Source: an uncultured Collinsella sp.
Lineage (GTDB): Bacteria; Actinomycetota; Coriobacteriia; Coriobacteriales; Coriobacteriaceae
NCBI GenBank assembly: GCA_902491345.1
Contig: CABUHI010000009.1
Coordinates: 4,523 to 68,522, forward strand
Length of the DNA: 64,000 nt
Reading direction: 5' to 3'
In this document: in pieces, positions 15,328 to 23,566 of the stretch
How positions within the stretch are numbered: the first letter of the stretch is position 1
Layout of the letters: each line of letters begins with the position of its first letter
Program-made: the position numbers and the translations under genes
Notes under the pieces: generated by a model
The model's input: only the letters and a program-made list of their open reading frames with translations
Told to the model about the DNA's origin: nothing
The model's database searches: none

Positions 15328-16185
15328 TTAGAGGTATTCAAGGAAACGAGCCGCCGCAAGCGAAACATCGGCCGTTCGATATATGGCGTTGATCCGCCGG
15401 TGGGGATGCCCTTCGAGCGGACGCACGGCAACATCGAACTGACAGCGGCGCAAGATGAGCGCCGGAAGAATGCTCACGCCCAGGCCGTCCTCGACCATGG
15501 CCATAATCGCATAGTCATCCCAGGTCGACAGCTTAGAGCGCACCGCCAGGCCCGCGCGGCGAAACAGCGGCGTAATCTCGTCGTCGCTACCGCGTTCCAG
15601 CAGAATAAACTGCTCGTTGGCCAAATCGGCAAGGGAAACGATCTCCGCGGTGGCAAGCGAGGAGTCCGCCGGCACCACGGCCATCAGCTCGTCTTGCACC
15701 AACGGCCGCGACGCCATACCGGCGCCGCGTGGCTCGCGTGGAATAAAGCCAAGGTCGCAGCGGCCTTCCGCCACCCATTGCTCAATCTCGGAGTAATCAC
15801 CCATCAACAGCTCGTAATCGACACCCGGATGATCGGCGCGATAGCGCGCAATCACCGGCGGCAGCACGTGGGTCGCCACACTCGAAAACGTACCGATGCA
15901 GATCTTGCCACGCATGAGCCCACGCATCTCGTCCACGCGTCGCTGTAGGCGGCCAAACTCTTCGCATAACGCCTCGACTGCCGGCATGACCTGCCGCCCG
16001 TCGGCAGAAAGCACCACGCCCTCGCGGCTGCGATCAAGCACCTTAAAACCCCAGTCTGCCTCAAGGTCGCCCACCATGCGGCTTACGCCCGACTGCGAAT
16101 AGCTCAACCGCTCTGCAGCACGCGTAAAGCTGCCGGCACGCACCGTCTCAAGCAGCACTTGCATCTTTTGGATATTGGTCTCCAC
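15328..16185 (-). CDS. LysR-family transcriptional regulator, 285 aa
   Basis: N-terminal winged helix-turn-helix (AGSFTRAAERLSYSQSGVSRM) followed by a periplasmic-binding-like effector domain (GKICIGTFSSVATHVLPPVI). Length is usual for LysR regulators. A GTG start is preferred over the upstream ATG because GGTGGGGA precedes it by a suitable distance. It is divergent from the EamA transporter gene at 16304, with a palindrome between them, so it probably controls that gene. Effector unknown. Confidence 0.9.
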   Translation of the reverse strand: METNIQKMQVLLETVRAGSFTRAAERLSYSQSGVSRMVGDLEADWGFKVLDRSREGVVLSADGRQVMPAVEALCEEFGRLQRRVDEMRGLMRGKICIGTFSSVATHVLPPVIARYRADHPGVDYELLMGDYSEIEQWVAEGRCDLGFIPREPRGAGMASRPLVQDELMAVVPADSSLATAEIVSLADLANEQFILLERGSDDEITPLFRRAGLAVRSKLSTWDDYAIMAMVEDGLGVSILPALILRRCQFDVAVRPLEGHPHRRINAIYRTADVSLAAARFLEYL

Positions 16186-16257
16186 GGCACGTCCCCACCT
16201 TTGCATGAGTTTTTGTCATGTTTGCCATGCATTATATTCGCTTTTCTTCTAAAGCCA

Positions 16258-16274
16258 GTTCACCCATAGTGAAC
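16258..16274. promoter_or_regulatory. Palindrome, likely LysR operator
   Basis: GTTCAC-CCATA-GTGAAC fits the T-N11-A form of LysR sites and lies in the 118-bp divergent gap, 29 bp before the transporter ATG. Confidence 0.55.
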
Positions 16275-16303
16275 ATGCTCGGATATAGAGGGGATGTCAG
16301 CGC

Positions 16304-17215
16304 ATGAACAACGGACTGTTTACGTACTTAGCAGCATTGCTATTGTTTGGCTCCAACGGCATCATTGCCGCTGCCATCGCGCTGCCGAGCTCCGATATCG
16401 TGCTACTACGCACGTTTTTGGGCGCACTTTCGCTTGTCACCGTCCTCGCCATCACCCAACGCCATAAGTTGCAGGCGCCATCTCGCCCCCGCGAAGCCGC
16501 AGCCCTCCTCCTTTCGGGAGCCGCGCTGGGCGCTAGCTGGATTTTTCTGTTCCGCGCCTACCAGACGATCGGCGTCGGCATATCCTCGCTGCTGTACTAC
16601 TGCGGCCCTATCATTGTCATGGCGCTCTCCCCGCTCATCTTTGGCGAAAAGCTGACCGGTGGCAAAATCGCCGGGTTTATCGCCGTCGCCTGCGGCGCTT
16701 TTCTCATTGCAGCGCAAAGTTTAGGCGGCAACATGCCCATTGCGGGCATCGCCTGCGGCATCGCCTCGGCATTTTGCTATGCGCTGATGGTCATCGCTAG
16801 CAAGGGTGCGCCACACATCGAAGGCCTCGAGAACTCCACGCTCCAGGTGAGCGCCGCCTTTGTGACCGCGCTGGTCCTCACGCTCATCACGCAGGGCGCT
16901 CCCTCATTCCTGTCCGCCGGCGTCGCCGCCAGTATTGATTGGCGCGCCGTCGTCATGCTCGGCGTCGTCAACACCGGCATCGGTTGCCTGCTCTACTTTA
17001 GTGCCGTCGCCAAGCTGCCCGTCCAGACCGTCGCGGTCGTCGGCTACCTCGAGCCGCTTTCGGCCGTCGTGTTCTCGGCCGTCCTTTTGGGCGAAGCCAT
17101 AACACCGGTCCGCCTGATGGGCGCCGCGCTTATCATCGGCGGCGCGATTTTTTGCGAACTCGCCGGCAAACGCGCAAACGCCAAGGCTGGCATCGCCCAG
17201 ACAGTACGTGCTTAA
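16304..17215 (+). CDS. EamA/DMT-family transporter, 303 aa
   Basis: Ten hydrophobic helices in two homologous halves, as in drug/metabolite transporters of the RhaT/YdcZ-EamA type. The second-half signature is GYLEPLSAVVFSAVLLGE. The start ATG is preceded by GAGGGG at a rather long distance. It is divergent from its presumed LysR regulator. A very similar LysR/EamA arrangement recurs at 57976-59903. Substrate unknown, possibly an amino acid or metabolite exporter. Confidence 0.9.
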   Translation: MNNGLFTYLAALLLFGSNGIIAAAIALPSSDIVLLRTFLGALSLVTVLAITQRHKLQAPSRPREAAALLLSGAALGASWIFLFRAYQTIGVGISSLLYYCGPIIVMALSPLIFGEKLTGGKIAGFIAVACGAFLIAAQSLGGNMPIAGIACGIASAFCYALMVIASKGAPHIEGLENSTLQVSAAFVTALVLTLITQGAPSFLSAGVAASIDWRAVVMLGVVNTGIGCLLYFSAVAKLPVQTVAVVGYLEPLSAVVFSAVLLGEAITPVRLMGAALIIGGAIFCELAGKRANAKAGIAQTVRA

Positions 17216-17249
17216 AAGCCCCTGCTTTGAAATGCTACCTGCGTAGATA

Positions 17250-17276
17250 AATAATCCCCAGCTGAGGATTATTGTC
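17250..17276 (+). terminator. Hairpin after the EamA gene
   Basis: AATAATCC-CCAGCTGA-GGATTATT followed by GTCT; about 35 bp past the stop codon. Weak U-run. Confidence 0.5.
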
Positions 17277-17373
17277 TAAAATAACCTGATGTGCCAAACT
17301 GCTCTTGTATGTATAAAGACGGCATAAAGATTATCTGTCCTAAACAGATAACCGGATGTCTAAGGGAGTCCAC

Positions 17374-19605
17374 GTGGCACACAACAAACTGGAGGCAAGC
17401 CCCCAAGACCAGCGTGGTCAAGGCGAGCACGGAGCCATCCCCCTCTCCGCTGGCATGCTGCTTGTAACGCTCGGCGTCGTCTATGGCGACATCGGCACGA
17501 GCCCCATGTACACCATGAAATCAATCGTCGCCAACAACGGCGGCATCGGTACCGTCAGCGAGGACATGATCCTGGGCGCGCTTTCGCTCGTCATCTGGAC
17601 CATGACACTCGTGACCACGGTCAAGTACGTGGTAATCGCCATGAAGGCCGACAACCACAACGAAGGCGGCATCTTCGCCCTGTTTAGCCTGGTGCGAAAA
17701 GTGGCACCATGGCTGATCCTACCTGCCATGATCGGCGGCGCGGCGCTGCTCGCCGACGGCATCCTCACCCCCGCGGTCACGGTCACCACAGCCATCGAGG
17801 GCCTGCGTACCATCGAGTGGGGCCACGCGCTGCTTGGCGACGGCCAGACCAACGTCATCATCATCACCATCATCATTATCTGCGGCTTATTTGCCATGCA
17901 GCGCGCCGGTACCTCGTCGATCGGCAAGCTGTTCGGCCCGCTCATGACGTTGTGGTTCCTGTTCCTGGCAGGCGCCGGCCTGTTCAACATGCTCGGCAAC
18001 CTGTCCATCCTGCGCGCGCTCAACCCCATCCGCGGCATCATGTTCCTGTTCTCGCCCATCAACCACTCGGGCATCATGGTGCTCGGCTTTGTCTTCCTGT
18101 CGACGACCGGAGCCGAGGCGCTCTATTCGGACATGGGTCACGTGGGCAAGGCTAACATTTACGCATCCTGGCCATTTGTTAAGGCAGCCCTCATCCTTAA
18201 CTATCTGGGTCAGGGCGCTTGGCTGCTTGCCAATAACTCCAACCCCCAGATGCTCGCGATGGATATCGTCAACCCGTTCTACATGATGCTTCCCGAGCCC
18301 CTGCGCCCCTTTGCCATCGTGCTTTCGGCCGTAGCGGCCATCATCGCCTCGCAGGCGCTCATCACCGGCTCGTTCTCGCTGGTATCCGAGGCAACCCGTC
18401 TCAATCTCATGCCGCATCTGCGCATCCACTACCCCAGCGACACCAAGGGCCAGCTCTATATTCCGCTCGTCAACAACATCATGTGGGTCGGCTGTATCTT
18501 CATTGTGCTGCTGTTCCAAAACTCCGAGCGCATGGAGAGCGCCTACGGCCTCGCCATTACCGTAACCATGCTCATGACCACGACGCTTTTGACGAGCTAC
18601 ATCGCCGGCATCCTCAAGCACAAGCTGGGTGCCTGCGTCTTCGCCCTGCTCTTTGGCGCCATTGAGCTGTGCTTCTTCGCTTCGTGCCTCACCATGTTCT
18701 TTGACGGCGGCTACGTCATGATCTTCCTGGCCGCGCTGCTGTTTGGCCTTATGTATGTGTGGCGTCGCGGCACCGCCATCGAGCGCACGCAGACGATTCT
18801 GCTGCCCGTCTCCAAGTACATCGACCAACTCAATCGCCTGCGCAATGACGAGACCTATCCCGTGCTCGCCGACAACCTGGTGTTCCTCACCAACAGCCCC
18901 GACCCGCTCACGCTCGACCGCGACGTGCTCTATTCCATCCTGGACAAGCACCCCAAGCGCGCCAAGGCATATTGGTTCATCAACGTGCATGTTACCGACG
19001 AGCCCTATACGCACGAGTATTCCGTTGAGACCTTTGGCACGGACTTCCTGTTCCGCGTGCGCTTGGACCTGGGCTTTAAGGTCAATCAGCGCATCAACGC
19101 CTACCTGCGCCAGATCGTCGGCGACTTGATGGCATCGGGCGAGCTGCCGCCGCAACATCACACCTACTCCATCTACGAAACGCGTGGCAACGTGGGTGAC
19201 TTCCGCTTTTGTATGCTGCGCAAGATGCTTGCCCCCGAAACGGACATCAACCGCAATGACCACCGCGTGATGGCCATCAAGTACGCCGTCCGCCGCGCCT
19301 GCGGAAGCCCGGCACGTTGGTATGGTCTCGAGAACTCGGCCATCATCATTGAGTACGTACCGCTCTTTGCCCGCATGCGTCCGGCAGTCAAGCTCGTACG
19401 CACCCAGGTGCCGCTCGAGATCCTGATCGAAGAGGCCGAGGAAATGGAAGTCGACATCTTCTCGGACGACCTGGTCAACGGCAACGAAGCCGGCAAGAGT
19501 ATGAAGGTCGATCCCACCGAGCTGCTCGAGAGCATCGCCGATACGCCCGAGCAACAGCAACTCGACGGACTCGAGAGCGAACAACTCAACGACGCCAACT
19601 TCTAG
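17374..19605 (+). CDS. kup: Kup-type potassium transporter, 743 aa
   Basis: KUP/HAK/KT family K+ uptake protein. The N-terminal hallmark GVVYGDIGTSPMYT is present, followed by about 12 membrane segments to residue 490. A cytoplasmic domain of some 250 residues follows, ending in an acidic tail. The protein is longer than E. coli Kup (about 620 aa) because of this tail. A GTG start is chosen because AAGGGAG lies 5 nt before it; the ATG six codons upstream has no ribosome binding site. The leader at 17280-17373 contains a small hairpin (TTATCTGT/ACAGATAA), but I see no c-di-AMP riboswitch. Confidence 0.93.
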   Translation: MAHNKLEASPQDQRGQGEHGAIPLSAGMLLVTLGVVYGDIGTSPMYTMKSIVANNGGIGTVSEDMILGALSLVIWTMTLVTTVKYVVIAMKADNHNEGGIFALFSLVRKVAPWLILPAMIGGAALLADGILTPAVTVTTAIEGLRTIEWGHALLGDGQTNVIIITIIIICGLFAMQRAGTSSIGKLFGPLMTLWFLFLAGAGLFNMLGNLSILRALNPIRGIMFLFSPINHSGIMVLGFVFLSTTGAEALYSDMGHVGKANIYASWPFVKAALILNYLGQGAWLLANNSNPQMLAMDIVNPFYMMLPEPLRPFAIVLSAVAAIIASQALITGSFSLVSEATRLNLMPHLRIHYPSDTKGQLYIPLVNNIMWVGCIFIVLLFQNSERMESAYGLAITVTMLMTTTLLTSYIAGILKHKLGACVFALLFGAIELCFFASCLTMFFDGGYVMIFLAALLFGLMYVWRRGTAIERTQTILLPVSKYIDQLNRLRNDETYPVLADNLVFLTNSPDPLTLDRDVLYSILDKHPKRAKAYWFINVHVTDEPYTHEYSVETFGTDFLFRVRLDLGFKVNQRINAYLRQIVGDLMASGELPPQHHTYSIYETRGNVGDFRFCMLRKMLAPETDINRNDHRVMAIKYAVRRACGSPARWYGLENSAIIIEYVPLFARMRPAVKLVRTQVPLEILIEEAEEMEVDIFSDDLVNGNEAGKSMKVDPTELLESIADTPEQQQLDGLESEQLNDANF

Positions 19606-19625
19606 CGACGTCACAAATCGACGAC

Positions 19626-19662
19626 AGCGGCCCTGCATCTCACGGGAGACGCAGCCGCTTTG
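19626..19662 (+). terminator. Terminator hairpin after kup
   Basis: GCGGC...GCCGC with an inner TGCATCTC/GGAGACGCA stem, followed by TTTGCATT, 22 bp past the stop. Confidence 0.6.
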
Positions 19663-19682
19663 CATTGCAGTAAAGCTATCGG

Positions 19683-20648
19683 CTACGAACGGCGCGGCTC
19701 GGGAACCACGAGCCTATCGGGGCTCGCGCCCTCGGCATCCATCAGGCTCACGTAGCGAATCGACGGATCATCATACATCGCGTAGTAATAATTGCCCGTG
19801 CGCGCGCTAAAGCATCCGGTGTAGATAGTCTTCTCGAACTTGCCATCGCCCATCCTGGACGCCCCCTCAATCATCACCACGCCCTCGAGTGAACGGAACA
19901 TGCGGACGACGTTTTCGGTCTCGCTCTCCTTTTGCGGGTAATTGGCATTGAGGTACGCCGCCTTTACAAAACGGCTCGGCGAATAGCAGTCACCCGGAAT
20001 GCCGCGCATGCCGGCACCCGCGCCATAGGGCTTGAGCTCGGCGCCACGCCATGTCGCCGTCTGCGGAAAATCGCTTGTGGCCGTGATATAGGTGCGCAGG
20101 TTTTCCATGTGCCACGGGAAGGTCGGCTGGTTGGCAAGGGTGTCGACCGGATTGTCGTATACATGCAGGCCGTCAGCCATCATCTCGACCACGATGCTGC
20201 GCTGGCTGTCGCCGATAATCCAATGGAGCAGCGACACGCCCAGCCCCTCTCCTGCAGATTTGGCAACAATCACCGTATCGCGCAGCGCAGCCTCGACCTC
20301 GTCGACCGTCGAGAACGTCGCTGCCACCCAGAGGGGAAACTCGTAGGCCGCGATATTGGTCTTGCCGTCGACAGGGTCCTCGGCATACTCGGCATAACCC
20401 GGGAAATTGAGACCCGCCACGGCGAGGCCCGCATCGTTACCGCAATCGAAAAACATGGGATAGTTCTTGTAATCGATGCACATACCGATCACCGCGTGTG
20501 CCGCTGTCGCGTCGTCGATAAACGAATACGGAATGTGAAACCCGCGCGGCATCACGCGAACCTGTTGGCCGTAGTCAAAGCTCCAGTCGAGATTGCGGCC
20601 CAGATACATGTGGCCAGAATTATCGGTAAATCGAATACTCGTACACAT
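19683..20648 (-). CDS. Choloylglycine/bile salt hydrolase-like enzyme, 321 aa
   Basis: Ntn-hydrolase of the linear amide C-N hydrolase family, which includes bile salt hydrolase and penicillin V acylase. After removal of Met, Cys2 becomes the nucleophile (MCTS). Arg18 and Asp21 are in LGRNLDW, catalytic Asn residues in AGLNFPGY and TLANQPTF, and the late Arg in SPSRFVKA. All positions expected for an active enzyme are visible. AGGAGG sits 4 nt before this ATG, which exposes Cys2; a 21-residue upstream extension would bury it. No secretion signal. In gut bacteria this family deconjugates glycine- and taurine-conjugated bile acids; substrate choice here is inferred. Confidence 0.9.
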   Translation of the reverse strand: MCTSIRFTDNSGHMYLGRNLDWSFDYGQQVRVMPRGFHIPYSFIDDATAAHAVIGMCIDYKNYPMFFDCGNDAGLAVAGLNFPGYAEYAEDPVDGKTNIAAYEFPLWVAATFSTVDEVEAALRDTVIVAKSAGEGLGVSLLHWIIGDSQRSIVVEMMADGLHVYDNPVDTLANQPTFPWHMENLRTYITATSDFPQTATWRGAELKPYGAGAGMRGIPGDCYSPSRFVKAAYLNANYPQKESETENVVRMFRSLEGVVMIEGASRMGDGKFEKTIYTGCFSARTGNYYYAMYDDPSIRYVSLMDAEGASPDRLVVPEPRRS

Positions 20649-20715
20649 AGCGCCTCCTAGCTTTACGTTCTTGCTAATTTCATTGTCTCCAAACAAAAAG
20701 GCGCTAAACACAAAA

Positions 20716-20747
20716 GCCCGGACATGACAACAATGTCATGCCCGGGC
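20716..20747 (-). terminator. Terminator of the deformylase-like gene
   Basis: GCCCGG-G-CATGAC and GTCATG-T-CCGGGC pair around ATTGTT on the minus strand, followed by TTTTGTG. Confidence 0.75.
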
Positions 20748-20779
20748 CAAAAGAGACGAAGTGCGGTGCTTTGGTCCCC

Positions 20780-21199
20780 TTAGACCAACTTTCCAAGACA
20801 GTGATCGATCATATGCTGGATCATTTGTGCCTCAAAGCCCGCATAGTCGCGGCGGCACTCCTTCATCTTGCCGTCGACGATCTGGTCAAAGGCAACCTTG
20901 CACTTGATGTAGCGCGTGGACTTGGTGACCTCCTCGTGCGTCAGGCAGCTCTCCTCCATCTTGCTGGCACCCAGGCCAAACACCAAACGGGGGTTGTAGA
21001 GCACATGGGGCTCGCCGGCGTCGTCCAGATAGACGCAGACCTTCTTGGTGACGCCGATCTGGTTGGCGGCAAGGCAGCCGGCATCGTCGAGCGACTTGAT
21101 GGTATCGATCAGGTCCTGTGCCACCGACTCGTCCTCGACGGTCGCGACCTCGCAACGCTGGGACAGAACAGCCTCGTCGTGGCAGAGCTCTTTAATCAT
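20780..21199 (-). CDS. Degenerate peptide deformylase-like protein, 139 aa
   Basis: Peptide deformylase fold with motif I intact (GCLAANQIG). Motif II is changed from EGCLS to ESCLT. Motif III is QHMIDH, so the catalytic glutamate of HExxH is replaced by methionine. The metal ligands (Cys, two His) remain, so the protein probably still binds metal but should be a poor or inactive deformylase. GGAGG lies 5 nt before the chosen ATG (codon 5 of the longest frame). Single gene with its own terminator. It may be a regulatory or substrate-binding paralogue of the gene at 13160. Confidence 0.8.
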   Translation of the reverse strand: MIKELCHDEAVLSQRCEVATVEDESVAQDLIDTIKSLDDAGCLAANQIGVTKKVCVYLDDAGEPHVLYNPRLVFGLGASKMEESCLTHEEVTKSTRYIKCKVAFDQIVDGKMKECRRDYAGFEAQMIQHMIDHCLGKLV

Positions 21200-21392
21200 A
21201 CGTTCCTCCATAGGGGTCGTTGTAACTGCTTAAGTATACGGTACCCACACATTTTCATGCGAAAAATACCGTCCGTCTGCTACAAAGCGCCGAACATCAA
21301 CATGCGAGGAACATCAACCTTTCAAAGGCGATATAGTAGTTGAGTTCGTGTCAATCGGCCTAAACTCGGGGCCGAACAAGGAAAGGGTATGC

Positions 21393-22703
21393 ATGGACGA
21401 ACTTTTTCACGTCAGTGAGCGCAAGTCCACAATCGGGACCGAACTTCGCGCTGGACTGACAACATTCCTGGCGATGGCCTACATCATCGCCGTCAACCCT
21501 GCGGTGCTCTCGGGCGCCGGCATCGATGCGGGAGCGCTCGCCTGCGCCACCTGCCTGGGCGCCGGCATCATGACCATCTGCATGGGCATCTTCGCCAACC
21601 GCCCGCTCGCCTGCGCGTCGGGCTTAGGCGTCAACGCGATGATCGCTGGAATCACCACCACCGTCTGCGGCGGTGACTGGCACGTGGCCATGAGCGTCAT
21701 CTTCCTTGAGGGCGTCGTCATCTTGCTGCTCGTGCTTTGTGGCCTGCGCGAGGCCATCATGGACGCCATCCCGGTTGTCCTGCGTCACGCCATCTCGGTT
21801 GGTCTGGGCCTGTTCATCGCCATGATTGGCCTGTGCGATGCCGGCATTATCACCGCTGGCGCCGGTACACTCGTCGGTCTGGGCGACATCACCTCCCCCA
21901 CCTTCATCGTCGGCATCATCTCCATCCTGGTGACAGTCGCCCTCGCCTGCCGCAACGTCCCCGGCTCGCTGCTCATCGGCATCGTCGTCGCCGTCATCGC
22001 CGGTATCCCCCTAGGTGTGACCCAGGCTCCAACCGGTATCATCGCCCCGCTCGACTTCTCGAGCATCGGTGGCCCCATCGCCGACGCCGGCGGCGTGCCC
22101 GCCATCGTCAAGGTCCTTACCGACCCCACGCTCCTCGTCATCTCGTTCTCGCTGCTCATGAGTGACTTCTTCGACACCATGGGCACCGCGATGGCCGTGG
22201 CCAAGCAGGGCGAGTTCCTCACCGACGACGGCAACGTCGAGAATATCAAGGAGATCCTGATCGTCGACTCCGCCGCCGCCGCTGTGGGAGGTTTTATGGG
22301 CGTCTCCTCCATCACCACCTTCGTCGAGTCCACCTCTGGCGCTGCCGACGGTGGCCGCACGGGCCTCACCTCCGTCACCACCGGCGTGCTGTTCATTCTC
22401 GCCGCGTTCTTCTCCCCCATCGTCACCATCGTTTCCAGCGCCGCCACCTGCGGTGCTCTGGTCTACGTCGGCTATCTCATGATGAGCGAAGCCTCCGAGA
22501 TCGACTGGTCCGACGTGTCGCAGGGTTTCCCGGCGTTCATGATCGTCGCCGGCGTGCCCTTCACCTACTCCATCTCTGCCGGCATTGGCCTGGGCTTTAT
22601 CGCCTACGTGATCGTCGCGCTCTTTAAGGGCGAGGCCTCCAAGATCAAGCCGCTCATGTGGATCGCAGCCCTTGCCTTCCTCGTCTACTTCTTCGTGGCG
22701 TAA
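21393..22703 (+). CDS. Purine (AzgA-type) NCS2 permease, 436 aa
   Basis: Membrane transporter for adenine, guanine or hypoxanthine of the AzgA/PbuG branch. Landmarks are the early YIIAVNPAVLSGAG motif, ACASGLGVNAMIA, and SDFFDTMGTAMAVAKQGEF. About 12-14 membrane segments. The start ATG has GGAAAGGG 5 nt upstream; the longer frame adds 15 residues without support. Closed by a strong terminator. No purine riboswitch was recognised in the 5' leader. Confidence 0.9.
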   Translation: MDELFHVSERKSTIGTELRAGLTTFLAMAYIIAVNPAVLSGAGIDAGALACATCLGAGIMTICMGIFANRPLACASGLGVNAMIAGITTTVCGGDWHVAMSVIFLEGVVILLLVLCGLREAIMDAIPVVLRHAISVGLGLFIAMIGLCDAGIITAGAGTLVGLGDITSPTFIVGIISILVTVALACRNVPGSLLIGIVVAVIAGIPLGVTQAPTGIIAPLDFSSIGGPIADAGGVPAIVKVLTDPTLLVISFSLLMSDFFDTMGTAMAVAKQGEFLTDDGNVENIKEILIVDSAAAAVGGFMGVSSITTFVESTSGAADGGRTGLTSVTTGVLFILAAFFSPIVTIVSSAATCGALVYVGYLMMSEASEIDWSDVSQGFPAFMIVAGVPFTYSISAGIGLGFIAYVIVALFKGEASKIKPLMWIAALAFLVYFFVA

Positions 22704-22732
22704 CGGCATAGTCTGCTAAAGCAGAACATCAA

Positions 22733-22771
22733 GGCGCGGAGTCGCATCGAGCGGCTCCGCGCCTTTCTTTT
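22733..22771 (+). terminator. Rho-independent terminator of the purine permease gene
   Basis: GGCGCGGAGTCGC-ATCGA-GCGGCTCCGCGCC followed by TTTCTTTT. Confidence 0.85.
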
Positions 22772-22840
22772 AGCGTCTGCCCCCGCGCCAGCGTGCGACA
22801 ATTGAGGCTGTCAATATCACAACACCGAGAGAAGCCTGCC

Positions 22841-23506
22841 TTGGAAGCGCATCATAAGCAGATAACCGTTTATTCAGAGTGTGCGGAAGGCGCGCCCGTC
22901 ATCTACCTCCCCGTGGTTATGGGCGACGGTAGTGAAGTCTACGAGCGCTGCCGAGAGCTCGACTGCCCGCCATTCACCCTTGTCGCCATTGGAGGGCTCG
23001 ATTGGAATCGCGAGCTTAGCCCCTGGGAATGTGAGGGAACTATACGAGATGCCGAGCCCTTTGGTGGACAGGCTGCTGGTTTTCTTGACGAGTTGTTGAA
23101 GCAGATAATCCCAGAGGCCGAATCATCGCTCCCGCAACCGCCCACCTGGCGCGGCGTTGTCGGCTATTCGTTGGCGGGTCTTTTTGCACTGTGGGCACTT
23201 TGGCAAACAGATGTCTTTGAGCGCGCGGCGAGTGCATCGGGGTCGCTGTGGTTCCCCGGCTTTATCGACTACGCGCGTGAGCGCACGATGACAGCCACGC
23301 CCGACGCCGCTTATCTGTCGCTCGGTAAAAAGGAAACCAAGACGCCCAACCGCATGATGCGGCACGTACTCGACGATACGCGCGCGATGGAAGAGCTGTT
23401 TATAGAGCGTGACATTCCAACAACGCTGGAGCTCAACCCCGGCAATCACTTTGCCCAAACTGACCTGCGCATGGCGCGTGGCATCCACTGGATACTGACG
23501 CATTAA
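22841..23506 (+). CDS. Putative alpha/beta-hydrolase esterase, 221 aa
   Basis: Resembles the putative esterase family that includes IroE/Fes-like enzymes. The nucleophile elbow is GYSLAG (about residue 108), followed by SGSLWFPGF. A late His (NPGNHFAQ) could complete the triad. A TTG start (giving MEAHHKQITVY) is preferred over a GTG 16 codons upstream because a GAGAGA purine tract precedes it, but this is uncertain. No signal peptide, so it acts in the cytoplasm. Lies between two nucleobase permeases; substrate unknown. Confidence 0.7.
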   Translation: MEAHHKQITVYSECAEGAPVIYLPVVMGDGSEVYERCRELDCPPFTLVAIGGLDWNRELSPWECEGTIRDAEPFGGQAAGFLDELLKQIIPEAESSLPQPPTWRGVVGYSLAGLFALWALWQTDVFERAASASGSLWFPGFIDYARERTMTATPDAAYLSLGKKETKTPNRMMRHVLDDTRAMEELFIERDIPTTLELNPGNHFAQTDLRMARGIHWILTH

Positions 23507-23550
23507 AAATGGCGTCCACGCGTACATACGCATGGACGCCATTTTTAATT
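23505..23550. terminator. Bidirectional terminator
   Basis: ATTAAAAATGGCGTCCACG and its complement surround a short loop, so each strand ends in a T-rich run. It serves both the convergent esterase and uracil permease genes. Confidence 0.85.
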
Positions 23551-23566
23551 TGGCTGAACGCAGCTG

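Noticed and set aside
17216..17373. Possible c-di-AMP (ydaO) riboswitch before kup
   Set aside because: The leader is too short and lacks the conserved aptamer blocks; only small hairpins are visible.
17887..19665. A 592-codon open frame on the minus strand opposite kup
   Set aside because: It mirrors a well-conserved transporter gene. Its composition is the Arg/His/Val/Gly-rich pattern of antisense frames in high-GC DNA, and no ribosome binding site is present.
21200..21392. Possible purine riboswitch before the AzgA-type permease
   Set aside because: The conserved loop sequences and P1 of the purine aptamer are not present.
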